A DNA stretch of 40,517 bases from a virus, in the IMG/VR virus record IMGVR_UViG_3300042568_000311, positions 1 through 40,517 of that record. The stretch is one strand, 5' to 3'. The position numbers were made by a program, and so were the translations under genes. Positions 1-9,119 of this stretch are shown in pieces. The number at the start of each line of letters is the position of its first letter. Within the stretch, counting starts at the first letter, position 1. The notes under the pieces were generated by a model, which had not been told where the DNA came from, ran no database searches, and worked only from the letters and a program-made list of their open reading frames with translations.

Positions 1-327
1 TAAAATAGGCGCCGTACCCCCTGAACAAAATTCAAAATCTGTAGTATCCGCAATATCCCAATTATTAAAATTACAAATACTAGAATTTGTAGATGAGGAA
101 AAAATTGTAACTCCGGGATTCAATACGTCTTCAAAAGACCACCCGTTTATTACGAAATTCCAATATATTATATAATTGTTTCCTGAATAACTACCAATAT
201 AATATGGTTTTTCACCATAACCTGTATTAATATAACCTTCTTGAAACAAATCGACGCTAAAAACGCTCTCATCAGAACATTCAAAACTTAATTTAAGACA
301 AACACAGGCACTTGATCCACCAGCCAT
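1..327 (-). CDS. Structural/fibre-type protein, N-terminal part only (cut by left edge)
   Basis: An ATG at 327 opens a frame that stays open for 109 codons to base 1, so the gene continues beyond the window. The protein begins MAGGSSACVCLKLSFEC and continues with a Tyr/Gly/Asn/Trp-rich stretch (GYGEKPYYIGSYSGNNYIIY) that looks like beta-strand-rich tail or fibre sequence. A CxC near the start (ACVC) and further cysteines resemble the Cys-rich ends of the preceding tail genes. It starts 25 bases after the stop of the upstream glycosyltransferase gene. I do not recognise the family. The structural role is inferred from composition and position at the end of the tail module. Confidence 0.7.
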   Translation of the reverse strand, partial: MAGGSSACVCLKLSFECSDESVFSVDLFQEGYINTGYGEKPYYIGSYSGNNYIIYWNFVINGWSFEDVLNPGVTIFSSSTNSSICNFNNWDIADTTDFEFCSGGTAPIL

Positions 328-352
328 ATAATTAAACTTTAATCATAAATAT

Positions 353-1333
353 TTAGTTTTCATTTTTAATTATGCTTTTCATAATTTCAATGTATTTTAT
401 TGTAGAACTATTCTTATCAATATAATCGAAATGATTAATATTTTGTTTTAATCTATCTAAAGGGTTGACATTAATATATTCTCCTTTATAAAATTTTTTA
501 CTTTTTAAATTTTCTGTCACACCCGCCATATGTAAAATTGGTTTTTTTTCATAAGTCTTAATGTCGTCAGTTGCCCAAGAAAAATCTAAACTATTATGTA
601 TTTTTGTTTCAAAACCAAAATACCATAAATTCCATAATAAAGACCACATTTCAGCTGTCCAAAATTGAATTTGTCCCGGATTAATTGGAAATCTTTTTTG
701 GTAATCTAACATTTGATTATACAAGGGAGTACAATCTGAATATATTTTTTCCCACATATCTTTGTTTGTGTTTTTTATAATATATTGACCTCCACCTGAG
801 TTTTCTTGATTACATTTTACACAATCAATAGTAATTCCGACAACATTAACCATTTCATCTAATAATTGTTCTTTATTTGAATTTGGGTGATGTTTTTCAT
901 ATCTGTCACAACAATCTTTTATGTAGTTGTAACCAATATAACCTATAGTATCGGATAAATAAATTATGTCGTCTTTTAATAAGTCATCATAATTTGGTTT
1001 TTCTCTAAAAACAATATCCGCATCGTGAAGAAAAAAATTTTTACCCAAACTAGGATATTGTTCTAACCATTTTGATATTAAAAATGGTTTTATACTGGGT
1101 ATATATTTTTTATCTTTTCTATCATCAATATAGTGATGAACGTTAACTTCATATTTTTTTAAATTAAGTGACCCTGTTGTGGGATTTTCTCTACCATTCT
1201 TTAACGCAAAGATAACGTGAATATTTTTTGGATTAATACCTTTTTCAATAAAATTATTTATGTAGATTTCTGATTGCCAATGGAAATAGGGTACATCGGG
1301 TTGTGCCGAAACAAATACTAAATCATTATTCAT
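353..1333 (-). CDS. Putative glycosyltransferase (GT-A fold type) in the tail-fibre cluster
   Basis: The 326-residue protein has an N-terminal Rossmann-like stretch (LVFVSAQPDVPYFHWQSEIY) and a clear DxD-type motif in FFLHDADIVF (D104/D106), the metal and nucleotide-sugar binding signature of GT-A glycosyltransferases. Downstream, NSGGGQYIIKN and PGQIQFWTAEMW resemble the acceptor-side segments of such enzymes. There is no signal peptide or membrane segment, so it should act in the cytoplasm. It lies directly downstream of the SprB-repeat adhesin and the 73-residue protein and upstream of another structural gene. Modification of a tail or fibre protein, or of a host glycan or phage DNA, are all possible and the sequence does not decide between them. 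The family call rests on the DxD motif and overall look, not on a database match. Confidence 0.65.
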   Translation of the reverse strand: MNNDLVFVSAQPDVPYFHWQSEIYINNFIEKGINPKNIHVIFALKNGRENPTTGSLNLKKYEVNVHHYIDDRKDKKYIPSIKPFLISKWLEQYPSLGKNFFLHDADIVFREKPNYDDLLKDDIIYLSDTIGYIGYNYIKDCCDRYEKHHPNSNKEQLLDEMVNVVGITIDCVKCNQENSGGGQYIIKNTNKDMWEKIYSDCTPLYNQMLDYQKRFPINPGQIQFWTAEMWSLLWNLWYFGFETKIHNSLDFSWATDDIKTYEKKPILHMAGVTENLKSKKFYKGEYINVNPLDRLKQNINHFDYIDKNSSTIKYIEIMKSIIKNEN

Positions 1334-1353
1334 AAATCAAATATATGAATAAA

Positions 1354-1575
1354 TCAAGAACAATAAAGTATTTCGAAATTTTCACATTCAGAACACACAA
1401 TTCTTAATAGTATTACGGGAGCGTAAATATATTGTGAAGGTAGATTAAATGAAACAGGAAAAGATGGTGTTGTGATTTGTCCTATTTCAACGCATTCCGT
1501 ATTATATATAGTACAAACATAAACACTACACGGAAATGAGTCGCCAGAAACGTTATTTATTTCAACTGATGTCAT
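1354..1575 (-). CDS. Small Cys-rich protein, probably a tail/fibre component
   Basis: This 73-residue protein starts immediately after the stop of the SprB-repeat adhesin (TAA then ATG with no gap), so translation is probably coupled. It has cysteines spread along its length, including a CxxC in the VCSECENF segment, and ends in YCS. Composition is beta-rich (Val, Ile, Thr, Ser, Pro). There is no signal peptide or convincing membrane segment. Similar CxxC signatures occur at the C-terminus of the adhesin (SCVSCD) and in the gpI/gp7-like protein (PCEPC). I do not recognise a family. A small cap, connector or chaperone of the fibre is possible but is inference only. Confidence 0.7.
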   Translation of the reverse strand: MTSVEINNVSGDSFPCSVYVCTIYNTECVEIGQITTPSFPVSFNLPSQYIYAPVILLRIVCSECENFEILYCS

Positions 1576-3987
1576 TTAATCGCAAGAAACACAAGAAATT
1601 AAATATTTAATTATCATATCGATTCTAACTTGAGCACCTCCCAAGTTGGACGCGATATCTTCGCAATCATTTTTAACTTCAATAGTATTGTTTTCACCGT
1701 CAATATCGACCGTTTGTATTCCATTATAACTTAATAACAATTCGGTTATTGTTTCATACCATAAATTGTTTGATGGATAATCGGTAATTGATGTCCCAGT
1801 GTAAAAATATTTTTGTCTAATATCTCCATTGATATTTGTTTGAGCAACGAATACTGATTCATTAATTATACAATCTGTATCTCCGCTAGTTAAATCGTTG
1901 AATCCTTCTATTAGAAGGGATTTAGGTCCTTTAACTAAAACAAATCCATTGTCGTCTAAATTAGAGTCACATATATTAAAAACTTCATAACTAACAACGT
2001 TACCTAAACCATTAACTCGTATTGTTTTTGTTTTAGTACAACCGCTACTATCAGTTACTTCCAAAGAATATGTACCCGCGGTTAAGTTTGTTATAGTTAT
2101 ACCTGTTTGACCATTAGCATTAGGACTCCAATCCAATATAAATGGAGGTGTTCCGTCAGTTATTAATGCCGTTATAGTTCCGTTACCACCTAAATTAGCG
2201 TCTGTGGCCACCAAACTAAAATCTACGGAGTTTGTGGATATAACACTAAAATTAATATTTTGACCACAATTAGTCGCATCTGTAACCGTACCAACATAAT
2301 TACCAGGAGTTAAACCTGTAAATGTATAAGTTAATCCTGTCGTTATTACAAATTGGTCATTTATTTGATAGGTGTACGGTTGAGTTCCTCCTGTACTTAT
2401 GGTTAATGTTACTTCACCTTCCGCAGAATCACATAAACTACCGATTGTTGTGGCACTTAAACCAAACTTACTAGTATTGTTAATTGTGAAATTATTATTA
2501 TATACACAAGTTCCAACCCCAGAGTCCTCAATTTGAATTGAGTATGTCCCTGACTTTAACCCTGTAAATGTGGCGTTTGGACTTGTCGCGGTTTGATTAT
2601 ATGTATTACCGCTCGAATCTATTATTGTAAAATTATATGGGGATGTACCTCCAACCAATGAAATTACTACTTTACCCGAACTATCGTTACAAAATGAATT
2701 TGTTGTAATAAAACTAACTAAACTAAATGAATTAGGGGTTAAAAGAGCAACGCTTTGCGTGAAAGAACATAATCCGGCATCAGTAACAATAACCGTAAAA
2801 TTACCGCTACCTAATCCTGTGAAAGTATAACTTTGTGAAAAACTAATAGCATTAATACCATTAGACCCTAAATAACTATATGGAGGAGTTCCTCCTATTA
2901 CGTTTACGGTTATTTCACCGTCACCAGCAAAACAACTTGGGGGGAGTAAATCAAATGATCCGAAACTTACGGGTTCAACGTCAACAACCGTAGCCCCGGT
3001 TACTTTAACGCAACCTACAGAGTCTTCAACCGTAACACTATAAACACCTGATGTAATTCCTGTTATATTTTGAGTGGTTTCTCCATTACTCCAAAGATAA
3101 GTATACGGAGGAGTTCCTGTTAATCCTGTTATATAAATTGCACCCGCGTTATCAACTGAACATCCGGCATTATTTACAACATAAAACCCATAATCTAAAC
3201 TAGTGGAAGGTCCAACTAAAAATGTCGCACTTTGTCCTGTACATCCTCCACCATCATCACCAATTACATAATAATAACCGCTTTCAATATCGTTAAAAAC
3301 ATATGTATCAGATAATAATGTTCCAGATGTTACATATGTGTTATCTTGTTTATATAATTGAAAAGTCGCTAATCCGTAGTAATTTGAGGTTTCTGCGGTA
3401 ACCGCCCCATTGGGTAAATCACATAAAGTGTTTTTAATCCCTGTTATGGATACGCTAGTTCCGCTTGAAATGTAAATATCAATAGGATATATGTTGTTTA
3501 TAGGTAAACAACTATCAATTAAATTTATTGTATAGGTTCCTGCCGATAAATTAGTTTGTGTGTATGCCGTTACTCCAGGACCTAATGGAACAATATCGGA
3601 TTCTTGTAATGAATCAACCGTTATTGTTATGTCATTAGTAGGACTTGACCCCCCAACATTACTTCCTAAAATAGTTAGTGAATCTCCAATTTGGTATCCT
3701 GTGCCTGGGTCGCTAAGATAAACCGTATATACCCCATATAAGTTGACAACATTAAACTTAGCGTCAGCCCCGCTACCGCCTGAAGCTCCTACATTTGAAT
3801 AGGTGTTATTGTCAATAACATTTCCGCCGCTTGACGTATCTGTAAACCCTGAAACTCCGGTTCCAGGATATAACTCTTGTATTGAATAATCCGGAGCACT
3901 TCCGTAAATTTCTATGGTATACGCACCTAATCCGGCGTTTCCACAATCACCCGTAACCGATAAACTATATGATAAAGCGCAAGACAT
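1576..3987 (-). CDS. SprB-repeat tail adhesin / receptor-binding fibre
   Basis: The 803-residue protein consists of about seven Ig-like repeats of 75-85 residues (roughly 5-168, 176-258, 260-335, 338-418, 420-503, 505-584, 586-659) followed by a distinct C-terminal domain (660-803). The repeats carry SprB-type signatures: GTPPYTYLWSNGETT, then a (L/I)xSGxYxVxVxD strand and a terminal GC. SprB is the large surface adhesin of gliding Bacteroidetes, and the repeat is common in that phylum's surface proteins. Most repeats have one cysteine near each end. Residues 46-130 are a Gly-rich foreign-looking insert inside repeat 1. There is no signal peptide, as expected for a virion protein. It starts at a TAATG overlap with the preceding gpI/gp7-like gene. 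Host recognition or reversible surface attachment is the likely role, inferred from repeats and position. Confidence 0.8.
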   Translation of the reverse strand: MSCALSYSLSVTGDCGNAGLGAYTIEIYGSAPDYSIQELYPGTGVSGFTDTSSGGNVIDNNTYSNVGASGGSGADAKFNVVNLYGVYTVYLSDPGTGYQIGDSLTILGSNVGGSSPTNDITITVDSLQESDIVPLGPGVTAYTQTNLSAGTYTINLIDSCLPINNIYPIDIYISSGTSVSITGIKNTLCDLPNGAVTAETSNYYGLATFQLYKQDNTYVTSGTLLSDTYVFNDIESGYYYVIGDDGGGCTGQSATFLVGPSTSLDYGFYVVNNAGCSVDNAGAIYITGLTGTPPYTYLWSNGETTQNITGITSGVYSVTVEDSVGCVKVTGATVVDVEPVSFGSFDLLPPSCFAGDGEITVNVIGGTPPYSYLGSNGINAISFSQSYTFTGLGSGNFTVIVTDAGLCSFTQSVALLTPNSFSLVSFITTNSFCNDSSGKVVISLVGGTSPYNFTIIDSSGNTYNQTATSPNATFTGLKSGTYSIQIEDSGVGTCVYNNNFTINNTSKFGLSATTIGSLCDSAEGEVTLTISTGGTQPYTYQINDQFVITTGLTYTFTGLTPGNYVGTVTDATNCGQNINFSVISTNSVDFSLVATDANLGGNGTITALITDGTPPFILDWSPNANGQTGITITNLTAGTYSLEVTDSSGCTKTKTIRVNGLGNVVSYEVFNICDSNLDDNGFVLVKGPKSLLIEGFNDLTSGDTDCIINESVFVAQTNINGDIRQKYFYTGTSITDYPSNNLWYETITELLLSYNGIQTVDIDGENNTIEVKNDCEDIASNLGGAQVRIDMIIKYLISCVSCD
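2011..3462 (-). repeat. Tandem protein-level SprB-type repeats (repeats 2-7 of the adhesin)
   Basis: Six consecutive repeats of about 75-85 residues follow the interrupted first one. Each has an N-terminal C-x3-G type segment (for example SCFAGDGEI, SFCNDSSGK, SLCDSAEGE), a central G(G/T)xxPYxY/F core and a C-terminal G(L/T/S)xxGxYxVxVxD segment ending near a cysteine. The last repeat (residues 586-659) lacks the N-terminal cysteine. The copies are well diverged in DNA and amino acid sequence, so this is an old duplication rather than a recent tandem expansion. Confidence 0.75.
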
Positions 3988-6900
3988 TAATTACAATCTA
4001 TATTAAATTCAACCCCAATGTTTATTTTAAAATTAATTTCTAAATCTGATACCGAACAAACTTCATTATATATTATTACGGTATCATCATCGGTTAAAAG
4101 ATAACCATATCCGTAATCATTTAAAGAGTCCAAACCATTAATCAAAGCATCTTTCCATTGTGAACTTGTTGGTGTGCTAAGATTAACTATGTTATACCCA
4201 TACCCTGTAAAAAAAGATTCACTAACTAATACCACATCGTCAACTCTTAAATCAACATACCAAACAGAAGATAATGAATTGGTGTTACAATCATTTAACT
4301 CATATCCGTTTAACACCAAATAATTATTTAAAGTTGTACTTAAAACGTTATTAAACGATACCCCAGGATATAATCCGCATTCAGTAGATTCGACAGGACA
4401 ATCTTTAGCGAAAACATTAGTTTTAAATGAACAAGGTTCGCAAGGAACCGGAACTAAATTACAACCTCTTTGTCTTCTCCAAGCGAATTTTTGTCTATGA
4501 AAAATAGAGTTTTCAAATCTAGAACCTGTATTCCATATTGTACTTGCAGGCATCATTTGTTCTACAAGTCTAATCCAATAATCCCCAATACCATTAACAT
4601 ATTCTGTCATAGTTTCATAGTTAAAATTATTGTTCTCTATTCCAACATTTTGTTCTGATTGTAGATATTTCCAATATATTGACTCCAACGTAGGATATCC
4701 CATAGTCTTACCATTTGTCGCATATTGTCTATCTCTAACATTAATCATATTCTTCCAAAATGTCTGAGCAAATTCGAAAAATGTTTTTTGTTTTGGTTGT
4801 GGATTTATTATTGTTTCGTCAATAGGTTTATAAGGGTAAGGTGCGTTTAAACTTAATGGTGTTGATGTTCTTAAACTACTAAGTAATGACGGAACTACCG
4901 TTGATGGTGTGAAATCTAAACCTGAGTTTGGTATAGGGTAATTAAATTCTCTAGACATATACCAAATATCGTATAATATACCTTGAGACGGATTTAAAAA
5001 TAAATCAACATTTTTAACATTTAAAACTAGTCGTTCGTCTGCGGTATAATATAAAGCATTGTAATTACCATCAAGATTTCTTCTATATCCGTTTTCACTA
5101 TCAGTCCAACTTTTGTTATTATCAATTTGTTGTGTTAGAAAATAACCTAATTTCATATAAGGGAAATTTCTAAACCTATCTAAATAATCTTGACCATAAC
5201 TATATGGCGCTAATGATGTTTGATAATTGGGATTTGACCCCGTAAATACATTACCGGTAAGATTTAATTGTTCAGGAGCTCTGTGTTGTGGAGTTTGTTC
5301 AAACCATCCGCTACCTGATTGGAAAAAATACGTATCTGTTTCGGGCGGTGTTGATGGGTATCCAAATTCATCAATAGGGTAGTCACTTCTTTCTGAATCA
5401 GCACTTAAAACAACTTCCTCAGTAGTAAATCCTGTATATTGAACTCCGTAAATTGTAAAAACTTCACTAGGATTCAACACAGGTATTTCTTCAACATATG
5501 TTCCTCCTGATATTCTTGCGAACTGAGTTTCAAATTGTTGTAAATTTATTTTTTGATCAGCAACATAAACATACTCATTAAAATCTATTAAAGCTTCAGG
5601 CGCCCCTATCAATTTCAATAAAATTTCAACAGACTTTCTAGTTCCTTTTGATTTGAAGAGGTACGCCGAGTTTAATACCAAATTTCTATAAAACTGATAA
5701 TTTAATTCGTCAGGAGTTTTAGGTATTGGTTCACCACTAAACTGAGATTTTTCAGAATTTGTTGTTCCAAAGACTGAATTTAAAAAATCTTCAGAACTTA
5801 TAGGTGAGATATTTGTTGACCAACCTAATGTTTGTGCTAAATTTTTAAGTAACTGAGATGGTATATCATTTCCAACGTTATAATTAACAGAGTTCATATA
5901 GGCCAAAGCATTTACAAATTTTTGAGTTTCATCAAAACTCCTACCGTAAATTTGTAAAACTTTCTCCATTTTTCTACCTACCGTATCGAACTCACTAAAA
6001 GCTCCCGTAGTTAAAAATCTTGACACTAAATTAGTTCTAAAGGTATCGAAAAATTCGCAAGTTTCATTTAATTTAACCAGATAATCTTGGAAATAATTTG
6101 ACGTTATATCCAAATTCCAAAGTCCATTCAAAGGCCAAGTTATCCCTACTTTTTCAGTAAAATAAGTCCCTTCACTATTTTCTTTCGGTACATTAAAAAC
6201 TGCGGTGTATATTGGGAATGATGTTCTATTCAATAGAAAGTTTTCGACTTCATCTAAATTTTCTTTAAAAACTTTATTAACTTCATAGTCATTAGGTCTT
6301 ATTAATATATCATTTGTTACCGAACTTTGACCGGAAAAAGGGTCTCCTTCAACATAAATTTTTAAATCACCACTACTTAAAGATTGTGTTGGGACTATCC
6401 CTTTAACCTGATATCCTCCACCATTAAAATATAATGAGTATTTTGAATATTCGGCCGTCATATTTCTGAGGGACGAAACCTCAATCTCTCTTAGAGATAA
6501 ATTCCTATCCGAATTTACCGTGAAATCAATACCTAAAGGATTTCTTATTTTAGATACTTGTAAAATAAACGATGTTTCATTAGTTGTTTCATTAAATGAA
6601 ATATTTTCGGCCGTATTTCCCGTAGAATAATCCGCACCAAAAAAATTACACTCCAATCCCGCAGGGAATTGACTAATTATTACCGTTATTGACGCTGAAA
6701 CTCTTTTAGATAGAGACCCATAAACCGTAAAATTTGTAACCTCACTTAAATCAAAATTTGGATAAACTTTAAAATTATTTTCAGCAATTGCTTTAGATTG
6801 ATTTACACTATCAATATTAAGTTTTTCAAGATTTATTGGTTCTGAGAAAACGCCTGTTATAAAATTCCTATTAGTTTTTTCACTAACAGATTGGGTAAAT

Positions 6901-7019
6901 TCAAAATTTCCTTGCGTAAGACCTCCTCCTTGAACTAGTTGTAGTCCTACTAAATTATCAGAAAATGTTCCTTTTCCCGAAGGTGTCTGGGGTGGGCAAG
7001 TATATTTATTATTCGCCAT
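3987..7019 (-). CDS. Baseplate wedge protein, gpI/gp7-like
   Basis: The 1010-residue protein contains, at about residues 373-490, a segment resembling the P2 gpI family: PSQLLKNLAQTLGW, then RNLVLNSAYLFKSKGTRKS followed by VEILLKLIG. In T4 the gpI counterpart is within gp7 (about 1030 residues), which joins gp6 in the wedge; the similar length fits. The N-terminal third is beta-rich and carries no recognisable domain. Near residue 860 the sequence changes to a Cys-rich stretch with CEPC followed by a small C-terminal domain. The gene overlaps its upstream neighbour through TAATG and hands over to the adhesin through another TAATG. The gpI-like core is a fair call from motif memory; exact equivalence to gp7 is inference. 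Confidence 0.6.
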   Translation of the reverse strand: MANNKYTCPPQTPSGKGTFSDNLVGLQLVQGGGLTQGNFEFTQSVSEKTNRNFITGVFSEPINLEKLNIDSVNQSKAIAENNFKVYPNFDLSEVTNFTVYGSLSKRVSASITVIISQFPAGLECNFFGADYSTGNTAENISFNETTNETSFILQVSKIRNPLGIDFTVNSDRNLSLREIEVSSLRNMTAEYSKYSLYFNGGGYQVKGIVPTQSLSSGDLKIYVEGDPFSGQSSVTNDILIRPNDYEVNKVFKENLDEVENFLLNRTSFPIYTAVFNVPKENSEGTYFTEKVGITWPLNGLWNLDITSNYFQDYLVKLNETCEFFDTFRTNLVSRFLTTGAFSEFDTVGRKMEKVLQIYGRSFDETQKFVNALAYMNSVNYNVGNDIPSQLLKNLAQTLGWSTNISPISSEDFLNSVFGTTNSEKSQFSGEPIPKTPDELNYQFYRNLVLNSAYLFKSKGTRKSVEILLKLIGAPEALIDFNEYVYVADQKINLQQFETQFARISGGTYVEEIPVLNPSEVFTIYGVQYTGFTTEEVVLSADSERSDYPIDEFGYPSTPPETDTYFFQSGSGWFEQTPQHRAPEQLNLTGNVFTGSNPNYQTSLAPYSYGQDYLDRFRNFPYMKLGYFLTQQIDNNKSWTDSENGYRRNLDGNYNALYYTADERLVLNVKNVDLFLNPSQGILYDIWYMSREFNYPIPNSGLDFTPSTVVPSLLSSLRTSTPLSLNAPYPYKPIDETIINPQPKQKTFFEFAQTFWKNMINVRDRQYATNGKTMGYPTLESIYWKYLQSEQNVGIENNNFNYETMTEYVNGIGDYWIRLVEQMMPASTIWNTGSRFENSIFHRQKFAWRRQRGCNLVPVPCEPCSFKTNVFAKDCPVESTECGLYPGVSFNNVLSTTLNNYLVLNGYELNDCNTNSLSSVWYVDLRVDDVVLVSESFFTGYGYNIVNLSTPTSSQWKDALINGLDSLNDYGYGYLLTDDDTVIIYNEVCSVSDLEINFKINIGVEFNIDCN

Positions 7020-7927
7020 TATTGAGTAATATTTGTAAAGTTTTTAGTAAAATCAATATTATCTTTTCTATCTTGTCTAACCTCGTAAAGTAATTCGTTG
7101 AATTGGTCTCTAATTTCGTATAGGTTATATTGTTTGTAAATGTTATTATTAGAGTCGTAAAGAGTATACATACCATCTTCCATAGATTTACTTTGATTAC
7201 CGTAAAGAGCAATTGCAAGTGTTGAGAAGTCGTGTTCCGCCATTTCAATGTCTAATGTGATAGGATTAAAAAATGTATTAGTAACTATGATGTCTTGATC
7301 AGGTTGTCCAATATAAGGGACTGCAATTGGTTTATTACTTGGTGCCGCTGATGGTGTTAATGTACAAAATATTAACCCTGTATTACTATCACTATATCTA
7401 TATCTGATAGCTTTTTGAGAACTATTAGTTAAATTTTGTACTACAGGTTCACAAAAAAAAGAAGAGGTAATTATTCTAAAGAAATTAGGTATTTTAGTCC
7501 CATTTGTATTTAAGTACTCGATTCTAAACCCTACAAGTCCCTGATTTACAAATTTATTTCTAAACTGAGTGGGGACATTATTTAAATCTATAACTAATCC
7601 TCTGACATTAGGTAATGCCGATAAAACGCCGCAATCTAGTATTTTTGTTCTTATTTCCGCCGGTCTAATTAATAATGTATATATTCCAATTTTATTGAAG
7701 ATGTCCGCCGGTAATTTTAAATTATATAATCCTCCCAATAATTCAATACCATTATTACCACCTGTACTATCATTGTTAAAATAAGGTTTTAAAATTGAGG
7801 GGGTATCTAATTTTGTTAATACAAAATTATCTGTATTATCCCTAGATGGAGTATAATTTAAAATTATATCAACATCTTCAGGGGAAACGTCCGCGGGTCT
7901 TATTGTTCCGTAAATTCCAACTGCCAT
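7019..7927 (-). CDS. Tail/baseplate protein of unknown fold
   Basis: The 302-residue protein begins MAVGIYGTIRPADVSPED and appears soluble and beta-rich, with a more helical, charged C-terminal stretch (about 255-302) that could be an interaction tail. I recognise no domain. It sits between the PKD-containing protein and the gpI/gp7-like protein, with a TAATG overlap to the latter, so co-translation and assembly in the same baseplate or fibre-attachment complex are likely. The start at 7927 is the first ATG after a 16-base gap. A TATAAATA-like sequence touches this ATG but is too close to act as its promoter. Confidence 0.7.
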   Translation of the reverse strand: MAVGIYGTIRPADVSPEDVDIILNYTPSRDNTDNFVLTKLDTPSILKPYFNNDSTGGNNGIELLGGLYNLKLPADIFNKIGIYTLLIRPAEIRTKILDCGVLSALPNVRGLVIDLNNVPTQFRNKFVNQGLVGFRIEYLNTNGTKIPNFFRIITSSFFCEPVVQNLTNSSQKAIRYRYSDSNTGLIFCTLTPSAAPSNKPIAVPYIGQPDQDIIVTNTFFNPITLDIEMAEHDFSTLAIALYGNQSKSMEDGMYTLYDSNNNIYKQYNLYEIRDQFNELLYEVRQDRKDNIDFTKNFTNITQ

Positions 7928-7943
7928 ATTTATAAATACTTAA

Positions 7944-9119
7944 TTATTCATTTATTATATTAAAAAACTTATACCCATATTTGGTTAAATCTCCAACATT
8001 ATCAACTTCTCCCAATCTTTGCAAACTTTCAAGTGCCGATATTTTACCTCTTTCAACCATTACATCACTTTGAATTAATGGTTCGTCAATAACATTTAAT
8101 AAAACCTCGTCTTTGGTTATTGCGGAACAAATTAACATATCTTGAGTATAACCGGATGATGATACCTCAAAAATTGTAGTTCCTCCTGAATAATCCTTAT
8201 ATGAAATGTCGTTTATTGTATATGATGTATAAGAATTATCTGAAGAAGGTCCGAAGAATGTACCAATACACCCTGAAGTTCCGGTAACTTGTATACCGAG
8301 TTTAAATTTACCAGCATATAAACTTGTTTTAGGTCCATATTGTTGTAAATCATTAACGGATGATGTTGTATATCCCGTAACTAAAAATGGTACCGTGGTA
8401 TAGTTACTACTAATTTGTGAGTCCGCATCACAATACGAATCTCCTGTAAAAATATAGTCGTAATTAACAGGTGTTGCCGACCAGTTACCCCCTTGAGGAT
8501 AAAAGGTTGCGGTTCCGTATGGGTTTGATATAACCGCATCTGTAAATGGTACTATTATATCTTTTTTTATTATATTAACCCCCCAAGGACTTACCCCCGA
8601 AAAGGTTATTGTAAAATTACCATTAGATCCGTAAGTATGGATATAATAATCAGGTGATGAAGTGGTTATTGTCTGTATTGGCGTTCCGTCACCCCAATCT
8701 AAATTAAAATCACTAAATTGTAAGTATTTTTTATCACTATCATAAGTGTTGTAAAAATAGTAAGTGTAAGGGTCTATAGTTGTTGATGAAAATAAAAAAT
8801 TTAACATCGTATCTTTTTGTAAAACCGCCCCATCAAAAACACTATAATAACCCAAATCAATTGTTTCTTGAGTTAATAATATAGGTATTGTTAACCCTGT
8901 TAACAATGATGTTTGTCCCGTCCCTCCCGATAAAACTTGCGTCATCGATGAATACACATAAGTTATACCAGTATACTTTGAGGTTGTGGTTGTTGTAACT
9001 ATATCACAACAAGGGTCATCAATAATATTAGGAAATATTTCACCATAACTATAAGTTACAGGATAAATAGTATTAACAACTTCAGGTGATATTTTTATAT
9101 AATATTTTCTATCTTCCAT
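7944..9119 (-). CDS. Tail protein with PKD-like domain
   Basis: The 391-residue protein has a PKD-type motif around residues 135-185: FNLDWGDGTP followed about 17 residues later by YIHTYGSNGNFTITFSG, matching the WxFGDG...HxYxxxGxYxVxL pattern of PKD domains, which are Ig-like folds in surface proteins. Before it, DPCCDIVTTTTTTSKY is a Cys pair plus a six-Thr run that looks like a linker. The C-terminal part (about 335-391) is more helical and polar. The gene starts on TAATG with the stop of its upstream neighbour. A fibre, fibre-attachment or baseplate decoration role is inferred from the domain and position. Confidence 0.7.
   Translation of the reverse strand: MEDRKYYIKISPEVVNTIYPVTYSYGEIFPNIIDDPCCDIVTTTTTSKYTGITYVYSSMTQVLSGGTGQTSLLTGLTIPILLTQETIDLGYYSVFDGAVLQKDTMLNFLFSSTTIDPYTYYFYNTYDSDKKYLQFSDFNLDWGDGTPIQTITTSSPDYYIHTYGSNGNFTITFSGVSPWGVNIIKKDIIVPFTDAVISNPYGTATFYPQGGNWSATPVNYDYIFTGDSYCDADSQISSNYTTVPFLVTGYTTSSVNDLQQYGPKTSLYAGKFKLGIQVTGTSGCIGTFFGPSSDNSYTSYTINDISYKDYSGGTTIFEVSSSGYTQDMLICSAITKDEVLLNVIDEPLIQSDVMVERGKISALESLQRLGEVDNVGDLTKYGYKFFNIINE

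Noticed and set aside
1338-1345. TATATTTG, an exact Bacteroidetes -7 match, before the glycosyltransferase
   Set aside because: It lies only four bases before the ATG and has no TTTG at the right distance upstream.
1576-3987. Bacteroidetes O-glycosylation sites in the adhesin as support for the nearby glycosyltransferase
   Set aside because: Only two D(S/T)(A/I/L/V/M/T) sites were noticed, and that pathway acts in the periplasm, which a virion protein does not enter.
7009-7248. 79-codon minus-strand frame
   Set aside because: It is an out-of-frame shadow inside the 302-residue gene, with low-complexity sequence.
7927-7934. TATAAATA, a T4 late-promoter match, on the minus strand
   Set aside because: It touches the ATG of the downstream gene, so a transcript starting from it would lack the start codon. 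Probably a chance match in AT-rich DNA.
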